Assembly (NCBI GenBank): GCA_028704035.1
Contig: JAQVLS010000004.1
Coordinates: forward strand, 3,557-19,422
DNA length: 15,866 nt
Direction: 5' to 3'
Source of the DNA: Desulfotomaculaceae bacterium
Lineage (GTDB): Bacteria > Bacillota > Desulfotomaculia > Desulfotomaculales > Pelotomaculaceae
In this document: one piece after another, positions 8,101 through 15,096 of the stretch
Numbering within the stretch: position 1 is the first letter of the stretch
Layout: every line of letters begins with the position of its first letter
Notes under the pieces: generated by a model
Told to the model about the DNA's origin: nothing
What the model saw: the letters and a program-made list of their open reading frames with translations, nothing else
Databases searched by the model: none
Made by a program: the position numbers and the translations under genes

Positions 8101-8318
8101 AGCATGCTTTCAATTGGTTTGGTAACCTGGTCTTCGATTTCTTCGGGACCGGCGCCGCCGTAGCTGGTAATGACAGCGGAATAAGGCAAATCCATTTCAG
8201 GCAGCAGGTCCGTAGGCATCTGAGCCACGCTCATGGCGCCGATAAGGGTTAGCGCTGCTATTAGAACGATAATCGTGGCCGGCCTGTTTATCGCAAATTG
8301 AGCAATCTTCCTGATCAT
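5190..8318 (-). CDS. RND family efflux permease (AcrB/HAE1 type)
   Basis: This 1042-residue inner-membrane, proton-driven exporter has the full AcrB layout. TM1 is at 12-32. A first periplasmic-type loop spans about 33-335. TM2-TM6 lie at about 338-490, with the proton-relay pair D402-D403 in GVGRMIDDSIVVFENI. TM7 (537-556), a second loop (557-865) and TM8-TM12 (868-1018) follow. The length is normal. The lysine of E. coli AcrB TM10 (K940, in IGLSAKNAI) is replaced by Ala932 in IGIAVANAIVYVD, as often happens in non-proteobacterial members, while R963 of RLRPILMTALATIL is kept. The ATG overlaps the stop of the adaptor gene (ATGA at 8315-8318), so the two are translationally coupled. Substrate is unknown; a MarR regulator at the head of the operon suggests drugs or aromatic/phenolic compounds. 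Confidence 0.95.
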   Translation of the reverse strand: MIRKIAQFAINRPATIIVLIAALTLIGAMSVAQMPTDLLPEMDLPYSAVITSYGGAGPEEIEDQVTKPIESMLATVSDIDTMISQSGSNYSMVLIAFNYGTNMDTAMANIRDKISMAESYLPDDAAKPQVMKMDPSMMPVIAVAIGSDDLSLAQLQSLAEDDIEPRLARISDVASVNIFGGREREVKVAVDPVKAQNYGLSLNQITSFLAAENYNMSSGDISFGERKYFVRSLQEFECLDDVGEVALTTVTGSKIQLKEIAEISEDYKEATEISRVNNRAAVSILCQKRSDGNTVAACTDVKKEMEKIQAEIGDKVDIEILMDQSDYINQSIGSTTETLVEGAILAALIIFVFMRNLRSTAIVAIAIPLSLVATFIVLFYTGKTLNIITLGGLALGVGRMIDDSIVVFENIYRHRSLGLSANDAALKGTSEVGGAVLASTLTMIAVFLPIGLTGGISGIMFTPLAVTISVAIACSLLISLTVVPYMSSRLLTEKAMETKGTGRNFISRPFHRLGKWLDSLGEKYKKMLQWALSRRRTVILGVVVLIALSLAMTPLVGAEFFPASDAGTISVAIEADKGSTLADVDKIAAVVEAKLHDNPAVDIVYTSVGGAGVMAMSSAASNEATFSVQLHPKGKRAGVEQVAEEIRQSLKNIPGAKKSVSVSSGISMGSGSGAIQINLQGDDLDTLRSISKQIEDIVAKVPGTREVISSMEDGNPEVLVMIDRQRAMYFGLSPIQVSSEIKAAINGTVASKYRFQGDEIDVRVTSARNESSDMKTLQQLQILTAQGNSIPLSEIASFELSTGPVQIDRKDRSRQATISCDLLNRDLNSVTKDIQAQLADMQLPAGYIIDFGGDNEQMIEAFSSLLWAFLMAILLVYVVLVIQYESFRDPFVILFSLPGAVIGVVLALLVTGRTFNVTAFIGIIMLIGIAVANAIVYVDYLKQMLAAGMERTAALVETGKVRLRPILMTALATILAMTPMVTGLGEGAEINAPLATVVIGGLLVTTFVTLFLVPVVYSILDDWSLKFKKKSALPAGDTTLDN

Positions 8319-9457
8319 TGGATAAACCCTCCATCATCAGCAAAACCAAGCAAGCTGTTTTCATCAATGAGGGTATTGCCTTTGGTAACAACCCGCTGTC
8401 CGGCCTGCAGGCCGCCGGTTATTTCGACATAACTACCGTCATTAAGTCCGGTTTGTACTATTACTGCCTGAGCACGATTCTCCTCGTTCACAACAAACAC
8501 GGTACTCTCACCGCTTTTCGGTAGGACCGCAACCATTGGGATGCCGAGGACACCTGTCCGGTGCTGTGTTCCGAGCATCACCTCGGCAAACATGCCGGAT
8601 TTCACCTGCGCCGCGTCATTATTGGGGAGAGAAACCTTGACCGGATAAGTGCGCGTAACCGGATCAGCGACTGAAGCAACGCTCTTGATCGTACCTGTAA
8701 GCGGTTCTTTGCCAACGGCATTTATCTGTACCCGGACGGTTGTCCCTGTCTGAACAGTAGAAATATCCGCTTCACTAACCTTCACTTCAATTTCCAGGTC
8801 GGCGGTGTTATTGATAACAGCAACAGGGCTCTGCATATTGGTCGTATCTCCCACCGCCACATCGAGCCGTCCGACTATGCCGCTGATCGGGCTGGTAATT
8901 TCACAATCCGCCAAATTCTGCCGGGCTAGGCTGAGTGCGGCCTGCGCCTGGGCGACGCCTGCCTCCGCAGCGCCGGTATTAAGGGCATCATACTGGACCT
9001 TAGCTGTTTCCATGGCCTGATCGGAAACAGCAGCAGCATCATGAAGCTGTTTCATGCGGTTATAATTGTCCAGGGCGGTCTGCTTCTGGACCTCATTGGC
9101 CGCCTGGGCGGCCCTGGCCGAAGCTACCGCTGCTTCAGCCTGCTGGACAGCTGCATCCAGTTTGCTGCGGTCCAGGCTGACAATGACCTGCCCCTGCTGA
9201 ACAGCTTTTCCCTCAGTCACATAAACCGCTGTAACCCGGCGTGGCAGGTTAGACATCACTGCTACTTCATTGCTTCCTTTTACCGTGCCGATATAACCCG
9301 TATACTTTGTAATATCTAGATTCTTTACGACTGCCGTGTCTACGGTGATGGTATCTTTTACCGTCTCTTGTTCCGCCTTCTTGCCGCAACCGCTTAAACC
9401 CAAGAGCAAGGAAACAATAATCAGCGCGGCCATAGCATTTAGACACCTTGGTTTCAT
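8315..9457 (-). CDS. RND efflux membrane-fusion (adaptor) lipoprotein
   Basis: This 380-residue HlyD/AcrA-type adaptor of the pump has a lipoprotein signal peptide (residues 9-24, lipobox LSGC with C24), so it should be anchored to the outer face of the membrane. The half-motif VTAVYVTEGKAVQQGQVIVS is the biotinyl-lipoyl-like domain. An Ala/Gln-rich alpha-hairpin (about 93-180) follows, then the returning lipoyl half (ITSPISGIVGRLDVAVGD) and beta-barrel/membrane-proximal domains (VRVQINAVGKEPLTGTIKSV onward). Start 9457 is preferred over the in-frame ATG at 9463, because the GGGGGAGG ribosome site abuts the latter but lies 6 bases before the former. It follows marR by 105 bases, which include a small CCGGT/ACCGG hairpin (9515-9529), and overlaps the permease gene by 4 bases. 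No outer-membrane channel gene is in the window. Confidence 0.93.
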   Translation of the reverse strand: MKPRCLNAMAALIIVSLLLGLSGCGKKAEQETVKDTITVDTAVVKNLDITKYTGYIGTVKGSNEVAVMSNLPRRVTAVYVTEGKAVQQGQVIVSLDRSKLDAAVQQAEAAVASARAAQAANEVQKQTALDNYNRMKQLHDAAAVSDQAMETAKVQYDALNTGAAEAGVAQAQAALSLARQNLADCEITSPISGIVGRLDVAVGDTTNMQSPVAVINNTADLEIEVKVSEADISTVQTGTTVRVQINAVGKEPLTGTIKSVASVADPVTRTYPVKVSLPNNDAAQVKSGMFAEVMLGTQHRTGVLGIPMVAVLPKSGESTVFVVNEENRAQAVIVQTGLNDGSYVEITGGLQAGQRVVTKGNTLIDENSLLGFADDGGFIQ

Positions 9458-9562
9458 TAACATCCTCCCCCTAATCGTTCAGTTCCCGCAGTATATTTTT
9501 TTACAGTCGTACGCCCGGTTCCCTACCGGTCGGACAGCGGGTAACAGGCTTTCATTAGTAAG

Positions 9563-10009
9563 TCAACCAAGCATAATCATTTCCTTGATAATAGCATTGA
9601 ACTTTTTTATCGCGGCTACAATTTCTTTAATTTCCTCTTCGTCTCTGGTTTCTAAAAATTGCCCGTATTTTTTCTCTACGGCATCTTCAATCTGCTGAAT
9701 TATTGCTTCACCATGTTCGGTAAGTCTCAATTCTACAAACCGTTCATCTTTGGGATTCCTGTTCCGTTTTATGAAGCCGGCTTTTTCCAGCCTTTTACAC
9801 ATTGCAGAGGCATTGCCGCTGGTCAGCCCAAGTTCACTGCACAGGGAGCCCGCCGTTAGATGCCCGTATTGCTTGATTTCTATTAATATGCGGGTTTGCA
9901 TCATGGTCAACCCATATTCTTCAACGATCGGGCGAAAGATACTATGCACATTATCTTTAAGGCCCCGCCAAAAGTCCCAAAGCAATATTTTTAATTCCAG
10001 GCCTTTCAT
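9563..10009 (-). CDS. MarR family transcriptional regulator
   Basis: This 148-residue winged-helix regulator is probably the local repressor of the efflux genes. An N-terminal dimerisation helix is followed by the HTH (LTAGSLCSELGLTSGNASAM then CKRLEKAGF, residues 51-79) and the wing (KRNRNPKDERFVELRLTEHG, 81-100, with the D-x-R wing motif). A C-terminal helix pair (102-148) completes the fold. Start 10009 is chosen because AGGAGG lies 6 bases upstream; the frame extends to 10057 but that start has no ribosome site and would overlap the promoter. It is the first gene of a minus-strand unit with the adaptor and permease. A promoter with a palindrome over the -10 box lies just upstream, which suggests autoregulation. 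Confidence 0.93.
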   Translation of the reverse strand: MKGLELKILLWDFWRGLKDNVHSIFRPIVEEYGLTMMQTRILIEIKQYGHLTAGSLCSELGLTSGNASAMCKRLEKAGFIKRNRNPKDERFVELRLTEHGEAIIQQIEDAVEKKYGQFLETRDEEEIKEIVAAIKKFNAIIKEMIMLG

Positions 10010-10047
10010 TAGTAGCCTCCTTTCCCCTAATAACAATTCTGCATAAC

Positions 10048-10064
10048 ATCTATACACAATAGAT
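10048..10064. promoter_or_regulatory. 17-bp palindrome, putative MarR operator
   Basis: ATCTAT-acaca-ATAGAT is a perfect 6+5+6 palindrome. Its right end overlaps the -10 box of the marR promoter and its body covers the expected transcription start. Its size and position match typical MarR-family autoregulatory operators. A second, wider repeat (ACAATAG at 10056-10062, CTATTGT at 10082-10088) frames the promoter. Binding is inferred, not shown. Confidence 0.55.
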
Positions 10065-10091
10065 AATATATAGCAATTATTCTATTGTCAA
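10063..10091 (-). promoter_or_regulatory. Promoter of the marR-efflux operon
   Basis: On the minus strand, -35 TTGACA (plus 10086-10091) and -10 TATTAT (plus 10063-10068) are separated by exactly 17 bases. Transcription would begin near 10056, about 47 bases before the marR start codon. Confidence 0.8.
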
Positions 10092-10129
10092 TAAGTTTTT
10101 CCCAGCACAAAACGCAATACTAAAAGGAA

Positions 10130-10159
10130 GTCTTTTTGCCGGCCAGGCAGGAAAAAGAC
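10130..10159 (+). other. Leader hairpin upstream of metN
   Basis: GTCTTTTTGCC (10130-10140) can pair with GGC plus AAAAAGAC (to 10159), with a two-base bulge and a short loop. It lies 40 bases before the metN start and has no T-run after it, so it is not a terminator as it stands. No known methionine or SAM riboswitch consensus was seen in it. Confidence 0.4.
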
Positions 10160-10198
10160 AATAAAAATAAAAATATACCTCTGTGGAGGGTAAATGCA

Positions 10199-11230
10199 AT
10201 GATTGAAATAAAGAACCTCAGTAAAATCTATTTTGCATCGGGACAAGAAATTTTAGCGCTGGATGATGTCAGCCTCACAGTGCAAAAGGGCGAGATATTC
10301 GGCATTATTGGCCTGAGCGGCGCCGGCAAAAGCACGCTAATCCGCTGCATCAATATGCTGGAAAAACCCACCCGGGGTTCTATCACGGTCGATGGCCGGG
10401 ATATTACCCTGCTTGGCCAACAGGAGCTGCGCTTAGCCCGGCAGAAGATCGGTATGATCTTTCAGCAATTTAACCTGTTGTCATCGAGGACTGTTTTTGA
10501 TAATGTCCTGTTTCCACTGGAGATCGCCAGAGTGCCGCGGCCGGAAGCCGCCAAACGCGTTCAAGAGTTGCTGGAACTGGTAGGCCTCACCGATAAGGCC
10601 GGGATGCACCCGGACCAATTGAGCGGCGGCCAAAAGCAGCGAGTAGGAATCGCCCGAGCGCTGGCCAACGGCCCCAAGCTTCTCTTGTCCGACGAGGCCA
10701 CTTCTGCCCTGGACCCGCAGACGACCCGCTCGATCCTCAAGCTGCTGAAAGATATAAATCGCCAGCTCCATTTGACGATTTTATTAATCACCCATGATAT
10801 GAATGTAATTAAAGAGGTGTGTGACCGGGTGGCGGTTATCGACAACTCCCGGATCGTAGAGGTCGGTGATGTCCTGGAGATTTTCTCCAACCCCAGAACG
10901 CCTACCTCGCATAGCTTTGTCAATGCGGTAATCAGCAGGGAGGTCCCCGTTGAGCTGCTGCACAGTTCTACTGAGCGCAGCGGCGGCACTGCCAGCAAAC
11001 TGATCCGCGTATCATTTATCGGCGCCTCCGCAGGCAAGCCCCTGATATCCTCCATGATCCGGCGTTATAACGTGGATGTCAATATCATTTATGGCAACAT
11101 CGACCGGATTAAAGATACTCCCTTTGGCAACTTGACCCTTGAAGTGCTCGGATATCCCGGGTTATTGCAAGAGGCTCTGGATTACCTGCACGGCCAGGGT
11201 CTGGAAATAGAGGTGCTAAGAAATGCTTGA
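10199..11230 (+). CDS. metN: Methionine ABC transporter ATP-binding protein
   Basis: This 343-residue ATPase of the D/L-methionine uptake system energises import from the cytoplasmic side. The ABC domain shows Walker [10 protein letters not shown] (38-46), Q-loop (FQQFNLLSS), signature [15 protein letters not shown] (141-155), Walker B LLLSDE (161-166) and switch histidine H199. The C-terminal NIL/ACT-like domain (about 265-343, [20 protein letters not shown]) is the regulatory domain that binds methionine and inhibits transport in characterised MetN proteins. The start at 10199 gives the usual [11 protein letters not shown] opening and has GGAGGG 8 bases upstream. A longer TTG-initiated form from 10136, with AAGGAAG nearby, would add 21 charged residues and cannot be fully excluded. 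The stop overlaps metI by 8 bases. Confidence 0.95.
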   Translation: MIEIKNLSKIYFASGQEILALDDVSLTVQKGEIFGIIGLSGAGKSTLIRCINMLEKPTRGSITVDGRDITLLGQQELRLARQKIGMIFQQFNLLSSRTVFDNVLFPLEIARVPRPEAAKRVQELLELVGLTDKAGMHPDQLSGGQKQRVGIARALANGPKLLLSDEATSALDPQTTRSILKLLKDINRQLHLTILLITHDMNVIKEVCDRVAVIDNSRIVEVGDVLEIFSNPRTPTSHSFVNAVISREVPVELLHSSTERSGGTASKLIRVSFIGASAGKPLISSMIRRYNVDVNIIYGNIDRIKDTPFGNLTLEVLGYPGLLQEALDYLHGQGLEIEVLRNA

Positions 11231-11900
11231 TTTTTTGGGGGATAACTCCTGGATGGCCGGGGCAGTGCTACTGGCTACCTGGGAAACCATTTACATGGTC
11301 CTGACATCTACCGTTTTAAGCTACCTGCTTGGCCTGCCGCTGGGGATCATCCTGGTCACCACCGCCGAAAACCACGTTATGGAAAACAGGAGCTTAAACC
11401 GAGTGCTCGGTTCGATTGTCAACGCTGCCAGGTCCATCCCGTTTATCATTTTCCTGATTTTGCTCATACCGCTGACCCGCTTTTTGATCGGCACCTCGAT
11501 CGGCACAGTGGCGTCCATAGTGCCCCTTACGCTTGCTGCCATACCCTTTGTTGCCCGCATCGTGGAGACTTCGCTCAAAGAGATCGAAACGGGGCTTATT
11601 GAAGCGGCAATTTCGATGGGGGCCAATGCCCGGCAGATCATAGGCAAGGTTTTGTTGCCCGAGGCAATGCCTTCCCTATTGCTGGGGGTGGCCATAACCG
11701 CCATTAACCTGGTTGGCTATTCGGCTATGGCAGGAATTGTGGGAGGAGGTGGACTGGGTACTCTGGCTTACTATTACGGCTACCAGCGCTATGAGGACAC
11801 CGTGATGTGGATTACCGTCATCGTCCTGATCATACTGGTACAAGGGATGCAAATGCTCGGCGACAATCTTGCTAATAAAATAGTTCACAAAAGGAGGTAA
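11223..11900 (+). CDS. metI: Methionine ABC transporter permease
   Basis: This 225-residue integral membrane subunit forms the translocation channel with MetN. About five membrane segments are visible (roughly 16-47, 71-90, 93-115, 149-175, 194-213). The EAA loop, which docks on the ATPase, is [20 protein letters not shown] (127-146), and the [26 protein letters not shown] block is typical of MetI. Length matches the family. The ATG lies inside the end of metN, with GAGG 9 bases upstream, so translation is coupled. It lies 4 bases before metQ. Confidence 0.95.
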   Translation: MLDFLGDNSWMAGAVLLATWETIYMVLTSTVLSYLLGLPLGIILVTTAENHVMENRSLNRVLGSIVNAARSIPFIIFLILLIPLTRFLIGTSIGTVASIVPLTLAAIPFVARIVETSLKEIETGLIEAAISMGANARQIIGKVLLPEAMPSLLLGVAITAINLVGYSAMAGIVGGGGLGTLAYYYGYQRYEDTVMWITVIVLIILVQGMQMLGDNLANKIVHKRR

Positions 11901-11904
11901 AAAA

Positions 11905-12729
11905 ATGAAGAGGTTTTTGGTACTGATCGGTTGTTTGATTTTCACAGCAGGTATCTTAGCGGGCTGCGGCAGCAAGCCGGCCCAGGAACCTGCAGGGAAT
12001 GCTACCACTCCCGCCAAATTGGTGGTTGGCGCTACTGCCAAACCGCACGCGGAAATATTGGAGGTTGTAAAACCCATTTTACAAAAAGAAAATGTTGTTC
12101 TGGAGATTAAGGTGTTTACTGATTACGTATTGTTGAATCCGGCACTGAAGGACAAACAAATAGACGCCAACTTTTTCCAGCACTTACCTTACCTGGACGA
12201 TTACAACACCAAGAATAACGCTAACCTGAGCTGGACAGTGAAGGTCCATACAGAGCCTATGGGGGTATATTCCAAAAAGGTCGTCAATCTTGACACGCTG
12301 GCCGACGGCGCCGGTATAGGCATTCCCAATGACGCCACCAACGGCGGGCGGGCCCTGGCGGTCCTCCAGCAAGCCGGATTGCTAAAACTTAAGGACGGGG
12401 CCGGCATTACCGCCACGGATAAAGATATCGTTGAGAATCCCAAAAAACTTAAAATCAACATGATGGATGCGGCGATGCTGCCAAGAGCGCTGGAAGACCT
12501 GGATGTGTGCGTGATCAACAGCAATTACGCCCTGGAAGCGAACCTCAATCCTGTCAAGGACGCCATTTTCACAGAAGTAAAAGATTCTCCATTCGCCAAT
12601 ATCCTGGCGGTCAGGTCTGAAGACAAAGACAAAGACAGCATCAAGAAACTGGGCCAGGCCCTGCAGTCGCCCGAAATTAAAAAATTCATTGAAGACAATT
12701 ACAAAGGGAGTGTCATCCCCGCTTTTTAG
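11905..12729 (+). CDS. metQ: Methionine-binding lipoprotein (NlpA family)
   Basis: This 274-residue extracellular substrate-binding lipoprotein of the MetNIQ importer has a signal peptide with lipobox LAGC (C21). A low-complexity linker follows, then the NlpA/MetQ domain from about residue 37 (LVVGATAKPHAEILEVVKPIL; DANFFQHLPYLDDYN; VHTEPMGVYSKKV; GIPNDATNGGRALAVLQQAG). The NDATNxGRAL and LPRALEDLD(V/A)xVINSNYA blocks are the ligand-contact regions of MetQ/GNA1946-type proteins. AAAGGAGG lies 7 bases before the ATG. It is the last gene of metNIQ and is followed by a strong hairpin. Ligand (L-Met, D-Met or a related compound) cannot be fixed from sequence alone. Confidence 0.95.
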   Translation: MKRFLVLIGCLIFTAGILAGCGSKPAQEPAGNATTPAKLVVGATAKPHAEILEVVKPILQKENVVLEIKVFTDYVLLNPALKDKQIDANFFQHLPYLDDYNTKNNANLSWTVKVHTEPMGVYSKKVVNLDTLADGAGIGIPNDATNGGRALAVLQQAGLLKLKDGAGITATDKDIVENPKKLKINMMDAAMLPRALEDLDVCVINSNYALEANLNPVKDAIFTEVKDSPFANILAVRSEDKDKDSIKKLGQALQSPEIKKFIEDNYKGSVIPAF

Positions 12730-12750
12730 GACGAATATAATATGCGGTAT

Positions 12751-12791
12751 TAAAAAAAACAATTGCCGGACATCTGATGTCCGGCAATTTG
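12751..12791. terminator. Bidirectional terminator between metQ and the PurF-like gene
   Basis: AATTGCCGGACAT (12761-12773) and ATGTCCGGCAATT (12777-12789) form a perfect 13-bp stem with a CTG loop. Toward the minus strand eight T's follow shortly after (A's at 12752-12759), a strong terminator for the PurF-like gene. Toward the plus strand only TTT follows, but the stem should still end metQ transcripts. Confidence 0.9.
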
Positions 12792-12794
12792 CTA

Positions 12795-14201
12795 TCACAA
12801 TTCGCTCCCACTCCAGCAGTAGGTACAGAGTTTATCCCTGTCTATACCGATGGCCTTGATCATGTCGTGGATGTTTTGATATTTCATTGTTGTCAGATTG
12901 AGCCTTTTACTGATGCAGTCTACCATACAATTGTATTGTTCGGTGGCCGGATCGCAATATGCGTCAAGGGATGCCGGTTCTTTTCCTTCAAGCTTGACGA
13001 TCGCCTGCCTTGCTGCCAGTTCCATAGCTGACCGGGAAACCGAGAAATTTAAATACTTACAACTGAAAAGAATAGGCGGGCAGGCAGGCCGAATATGGAC
13101 TTCTCTGGCATTGCATTTATACAGCAGGTCCACAGTTTCTCTCATCTGTGTACCACGCACAATGGAATCATCGCAAAAAAGCAGGCTTTTACCGGACACA
13201 AGTTCAGGTATAGGCATCAGCTTCATTCTTGCCACCAGATTTCTAATTTCCTGTTTCTGCGGCATAAAACTCCTGGACCAGGTGGGGGTGTATTTGATGA
13301 AAGGACGTCCAAAGGGTGCCTTGGATTGATTTGAATAACCGATGGCATGTCCGACACCGGAGTCAGGCACACCGGCAACCATATCAATTTCCACATTATC
13401 GTTTCTGGCCAGCAGCGCGCCGTTCCGATAACGCATAGCCTCAACGCTTACCCCTTCATACGTTGAGGACGGGTAACCATAATAGACCCATAAAAAAGCA
13501 CAGATCCGCATTTTATCCCCTGGCGGAGAAATCTTTTCAATACCTTCCGCCGTAACAAAAATGATTTCTCCGGGGCCAAGCTCATAGTTGAACCCGTAAC
13601 CAAGGTTGGCAAAGGCACAGGACTCGGAAGAAACGCAGTAAGCGCCCTTTTTCCCCCCCACTACTAAAGGAGTCCGGCCCAGCTTATCCCTGGACGCATA
13701 AATCCCCTGCGGCGTCAAAAGCAGGATTGTGCAAGAACCCTGGATCAACTCCTGCGCTTTTAACAAACCTTCCTTAAAGGAATTCTCGTGGTCTATAATT
13801 ACAGACACCAGCTCCGTCGGATTAATAGCGCCTTTACTCGTCTCCATGAAATGAACATTTTTTTGTTCTGAGAATTTTTTAGCGGCAATTTCATCCAGAT
13901 TGTTAATTCTCCCCACGGTACTAATCGCGTATTGGCCCAGGTGTGAACGCACCGTCAAAGGCTGCGGCTCTGTATCGCTGATGCAACCCATGCCCATTTT
14001 GCCTTTTAGATTAACTATCTCAGCATCAAATTTCGCTCTAAATTGTGTGTTCTCAATATTATGAATCGACCTGCTGAAACAGCTCCCATCCCAGATCGTC
14101 ATGCCCCCCCTGCTGGTACCCAGGTGCGAATGGTAATCCGTGCCAAAATATACATCCGTGACACAGTCATTTTTAGAAACAACACCGAATAACCCGCCCA
14201 A
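12795..14201 (-). CDS. PurF-like amidophosphoribosyltransferase homologue with inactive glutaminase domain
   Basis: This 468-residue protein has the PurF layout: an N-terminal class-II glutamine amidotransferase domain (about 1-230) and a C-terminal phosphoribosyltransferase domain. The PRPP loop FCDDSIVRGTQM (342-353) and VPDSGVGHAIGYS (279-290) are intact. C234, C381, C459 and C462 align with the [4Fe-4S] ligands of Bacillus subtilis PurF. The glutaminase site is broken. The protein begins M-G-G-L-F-G, so the nucleophile Cys1 of MCGIxG is glycine. The HNGN oxyanion segment reads TVGRIN (95-100), and the RYST glutamine-binding segment reads GMGCIS. It may use free ammonia, bind PRPP as a sensor or act on another amine. 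The TTG start at 14199-14201 has AAGGGG 8 bases upstream. No purine genes are nearby. Database names such as plain PurF probably overstate its activity. Confidence 0.85.
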   Translation of the reverse strand: MGGLFGVVSKNDCVTDVYFGTDYHSHLGTSRGGMTIWDGSCFSRSIHNIENTQFRAKFDAEIVNLKGKMGMGCISDTEPQPLTVRSHLGQYAISTVGRINNLDEIAAKKFSEQKNVHFMETSKGAINPTELVSVIIDHENSFKEGLLKAQELIQGSCTILLLTPQGIYASRDKLGRTPLVVGGKKGAYCVSSESCAFANLGYGFNYELGPGEIIFVTAEGIEKISPPGDKMRICAFLWVYYGYPSSTYEGVSVEAMRYRNGALLARNDNVEIDMVAGVPDSGVGHAIGYSNQSKAPFGRPFIKYTPTWSRSFMPQKQEIRNLVARMKLMPIPELVSGKSLLFCDDSIVRGTQMRETVDLLYKCNAREVHIRPACPPILFSCKYLNFSVSRSAMELAARQAIVKLEGKEPASLDAYCDPATEQYNCMVDCISKRLNLTTMKYQNIHDMIKAIGIDRDKLCTYCWSGSEL

Positions 14202-14220
14202 AAGCTACACCCCTTACAGT

Positions 14221-14248
14221 ATTAAATAATATGTTATAGGTTTTGCAA
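14221..14248 (-). promoter_or_regulatory. Putative promoter of the PurF-like gene
   Basis: On the minus strand TTGCAA (plus 14243-14248) and TTTAAT (plus 14221-14226) are separated by 16 bases, with the expected start about 10 bases before the coding region. No purine box-like or riboswitch element was recognised in the 120-base gap, which otherwise is AT-rich. A small GTCT/AGAC dyad lies near 14256-14269. Confidence 0.4.
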
Positions 14249-14324
14249 CATGAAAGTCTAAAATCAGACAGGCATACTAAATAATATAGCTTATTTATAG
14301 AATTTACAATAAATAATTTTAACG

Positions 14325-14882
14325 TTATTTTATTAAAGGGTATAGTTCCCTAAACTCAGCGGTATTGGCCTTTTTTATTAAATCGAAAAAAACTGTCTCA
14401 GTGTTGATGATCACCGCACCCATAAGCGACATCAGAGTTATACCATTCAAATAATTCTCCTTTGTGCGTGAACATACAGCATCCCCCACCACAAAAACCT
14501 GGTAACCGCCGGCCAGTAAATCCCTTACTGTTTGGAAGACACAAACATGGGTTTCCATCCCGGTAACAATGATTTTTCTTTTTCCAAGTTGTTTCAGAGC
14601 CGCTGCTACTTCCTCAGTGCAACCCGAAAATGTAGTTTTTTCAAATGTTAAAGCTTTCAATATGTTTGAGCTGATATCCGGCACCGTCTTGCCAAGTCCT
14701 TTGGGATATTGTTCGGTGACGATAATCGGAATCCCTAAATATGTAGCCGTGCTAATCAAAGTATTGCTCCTGCGGATCACTTGTTCGCGGAATTTCATTG
14801 CCGACGCCAGGCGTTCCTGGATATCAATAATCATCAGGATCGCTTCATTCCTGTTTAAATTAAATTTGTCCAGGGTATTCAC
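14325..14882 (-). CDS. Isochorismatase-family cysteine hydrolase
   Basis: This 185-residue protein belongs to the isochorismatase-like hydrolase superfamily (YcaC/nicotinamidase relatives), cytoplasmic alpha/beta enzymes that cleave amides or vinyl ethers. The catalytic triad is in place: D20 in MIIDIQERL, K82 in FEKTTFSGC and C114 in GMETHVCVFQTV, with the cis-peptide region VTGME before the cysteine. The C-terminus (VVGDAVCSRTKENYLNGITL) also matches. The substrate cannot be told from sequence, and no siderophore or NAD genes are adjacent. The GTG at 14880-14882 directly abuts AAAGGA, so the true start may be the CTG three codons in (14871-14873), which has an 8-base spacing. An extended -10 box lies at 14908-14916. 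The gene stands alone between the TPR and PurF-like genes. Confidence 0.88.
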   Translation of the reverse strand: MNTLDKFNLNRNEAILMIIDIQERLASAMKFREQVIRRSNTLISTATYLGIPIIVTEQYPKGLGKTVPDISSNILKALTFEKTTFSGCTEEVAAALKQLGKRKIIVTGMETHVCVFQTVRDLLAGGYQVFVVGDAVCSRTKENYLNGITLMSLMGAVIINTETVFFDLIKKANTAEFRELYPLIK

Positions 14883-14907
14883 TCCTTTAAAATATTTTAG
14901 CGCATAT

Positions 14908-14916
14908 ACTATAGCA
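14908..14916 (-). promoter_or_regulatory. Putative extended -10 promoter of the isochorismatase-family gene
   Basis: On the minus strand TGCTATAGT matches the extended -10 pattern TGnTATAAT with one mismatch. The region 17 bases upstream (TATCAG) is a poor -35, as is usual with extended -10 elements. The start would be about 20 bases before the coding region. Confidence 0.4.
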
Positions 14917-15025
14917 CGGTAGCAGACTTACTGATACCTGCAAATTTAATTTTTCCTATTACAGCCTAGGGTTTATTCAGCTATCAGGCTAGTAAAAAGC
15001 CCTGTTTTAATGTGTACCCTATGTC

Positions 15026-15054
15026 AAAAAGCCCGAATTTGCCGGGCTTTTTTT
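15026..15054. terminator. Bidirectional terminator downstream of the TPR gene
   Basis: AAAAAGCCCG (15026-15035) and CGGGCTTTTT (15043-15052) form a 10-bp stem with a 7-base loop. Read on the minus strand it ends in five T's about 40 bases after the TPR stop, so it most likely terminates that gene. On the plus strand seven T's follow, but no plus-strand gene reads into it. Confidence 0.88.
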
Positions 15055-15096
15055 GTGTCAATTATTATATTTATAAATATAGCATTTCAACTACTG

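Noticed and set aside
10010..10057. 16-residue N-terminal extension of the MarR protein
   Set aside because: It would start inside the promoter region near the predicted transcription start, and the AGGAGG site clearly serves the start at 10009.
10136..10198. TTG-initiated longer MetN with 21 extra residues
   Set aside because: An AAGGAAG lies 5 bases upstream, but the extension is low-complexity and charged, and MetN proteins begin at [11 protein letters not shown], which has its own GGAGGG site.
12761..12789. Inverted repeat considered as a mobile-element end or attachment site
   Set aside because: Its place between convergent genes and the adjacent T8 run explain it fully as an intrinsic terminator.
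12382..12798. 138-residue minus-strand frame opposite metQ
   Set aside because: It is a shadow of metQ and crosses the bidirectional terminator.
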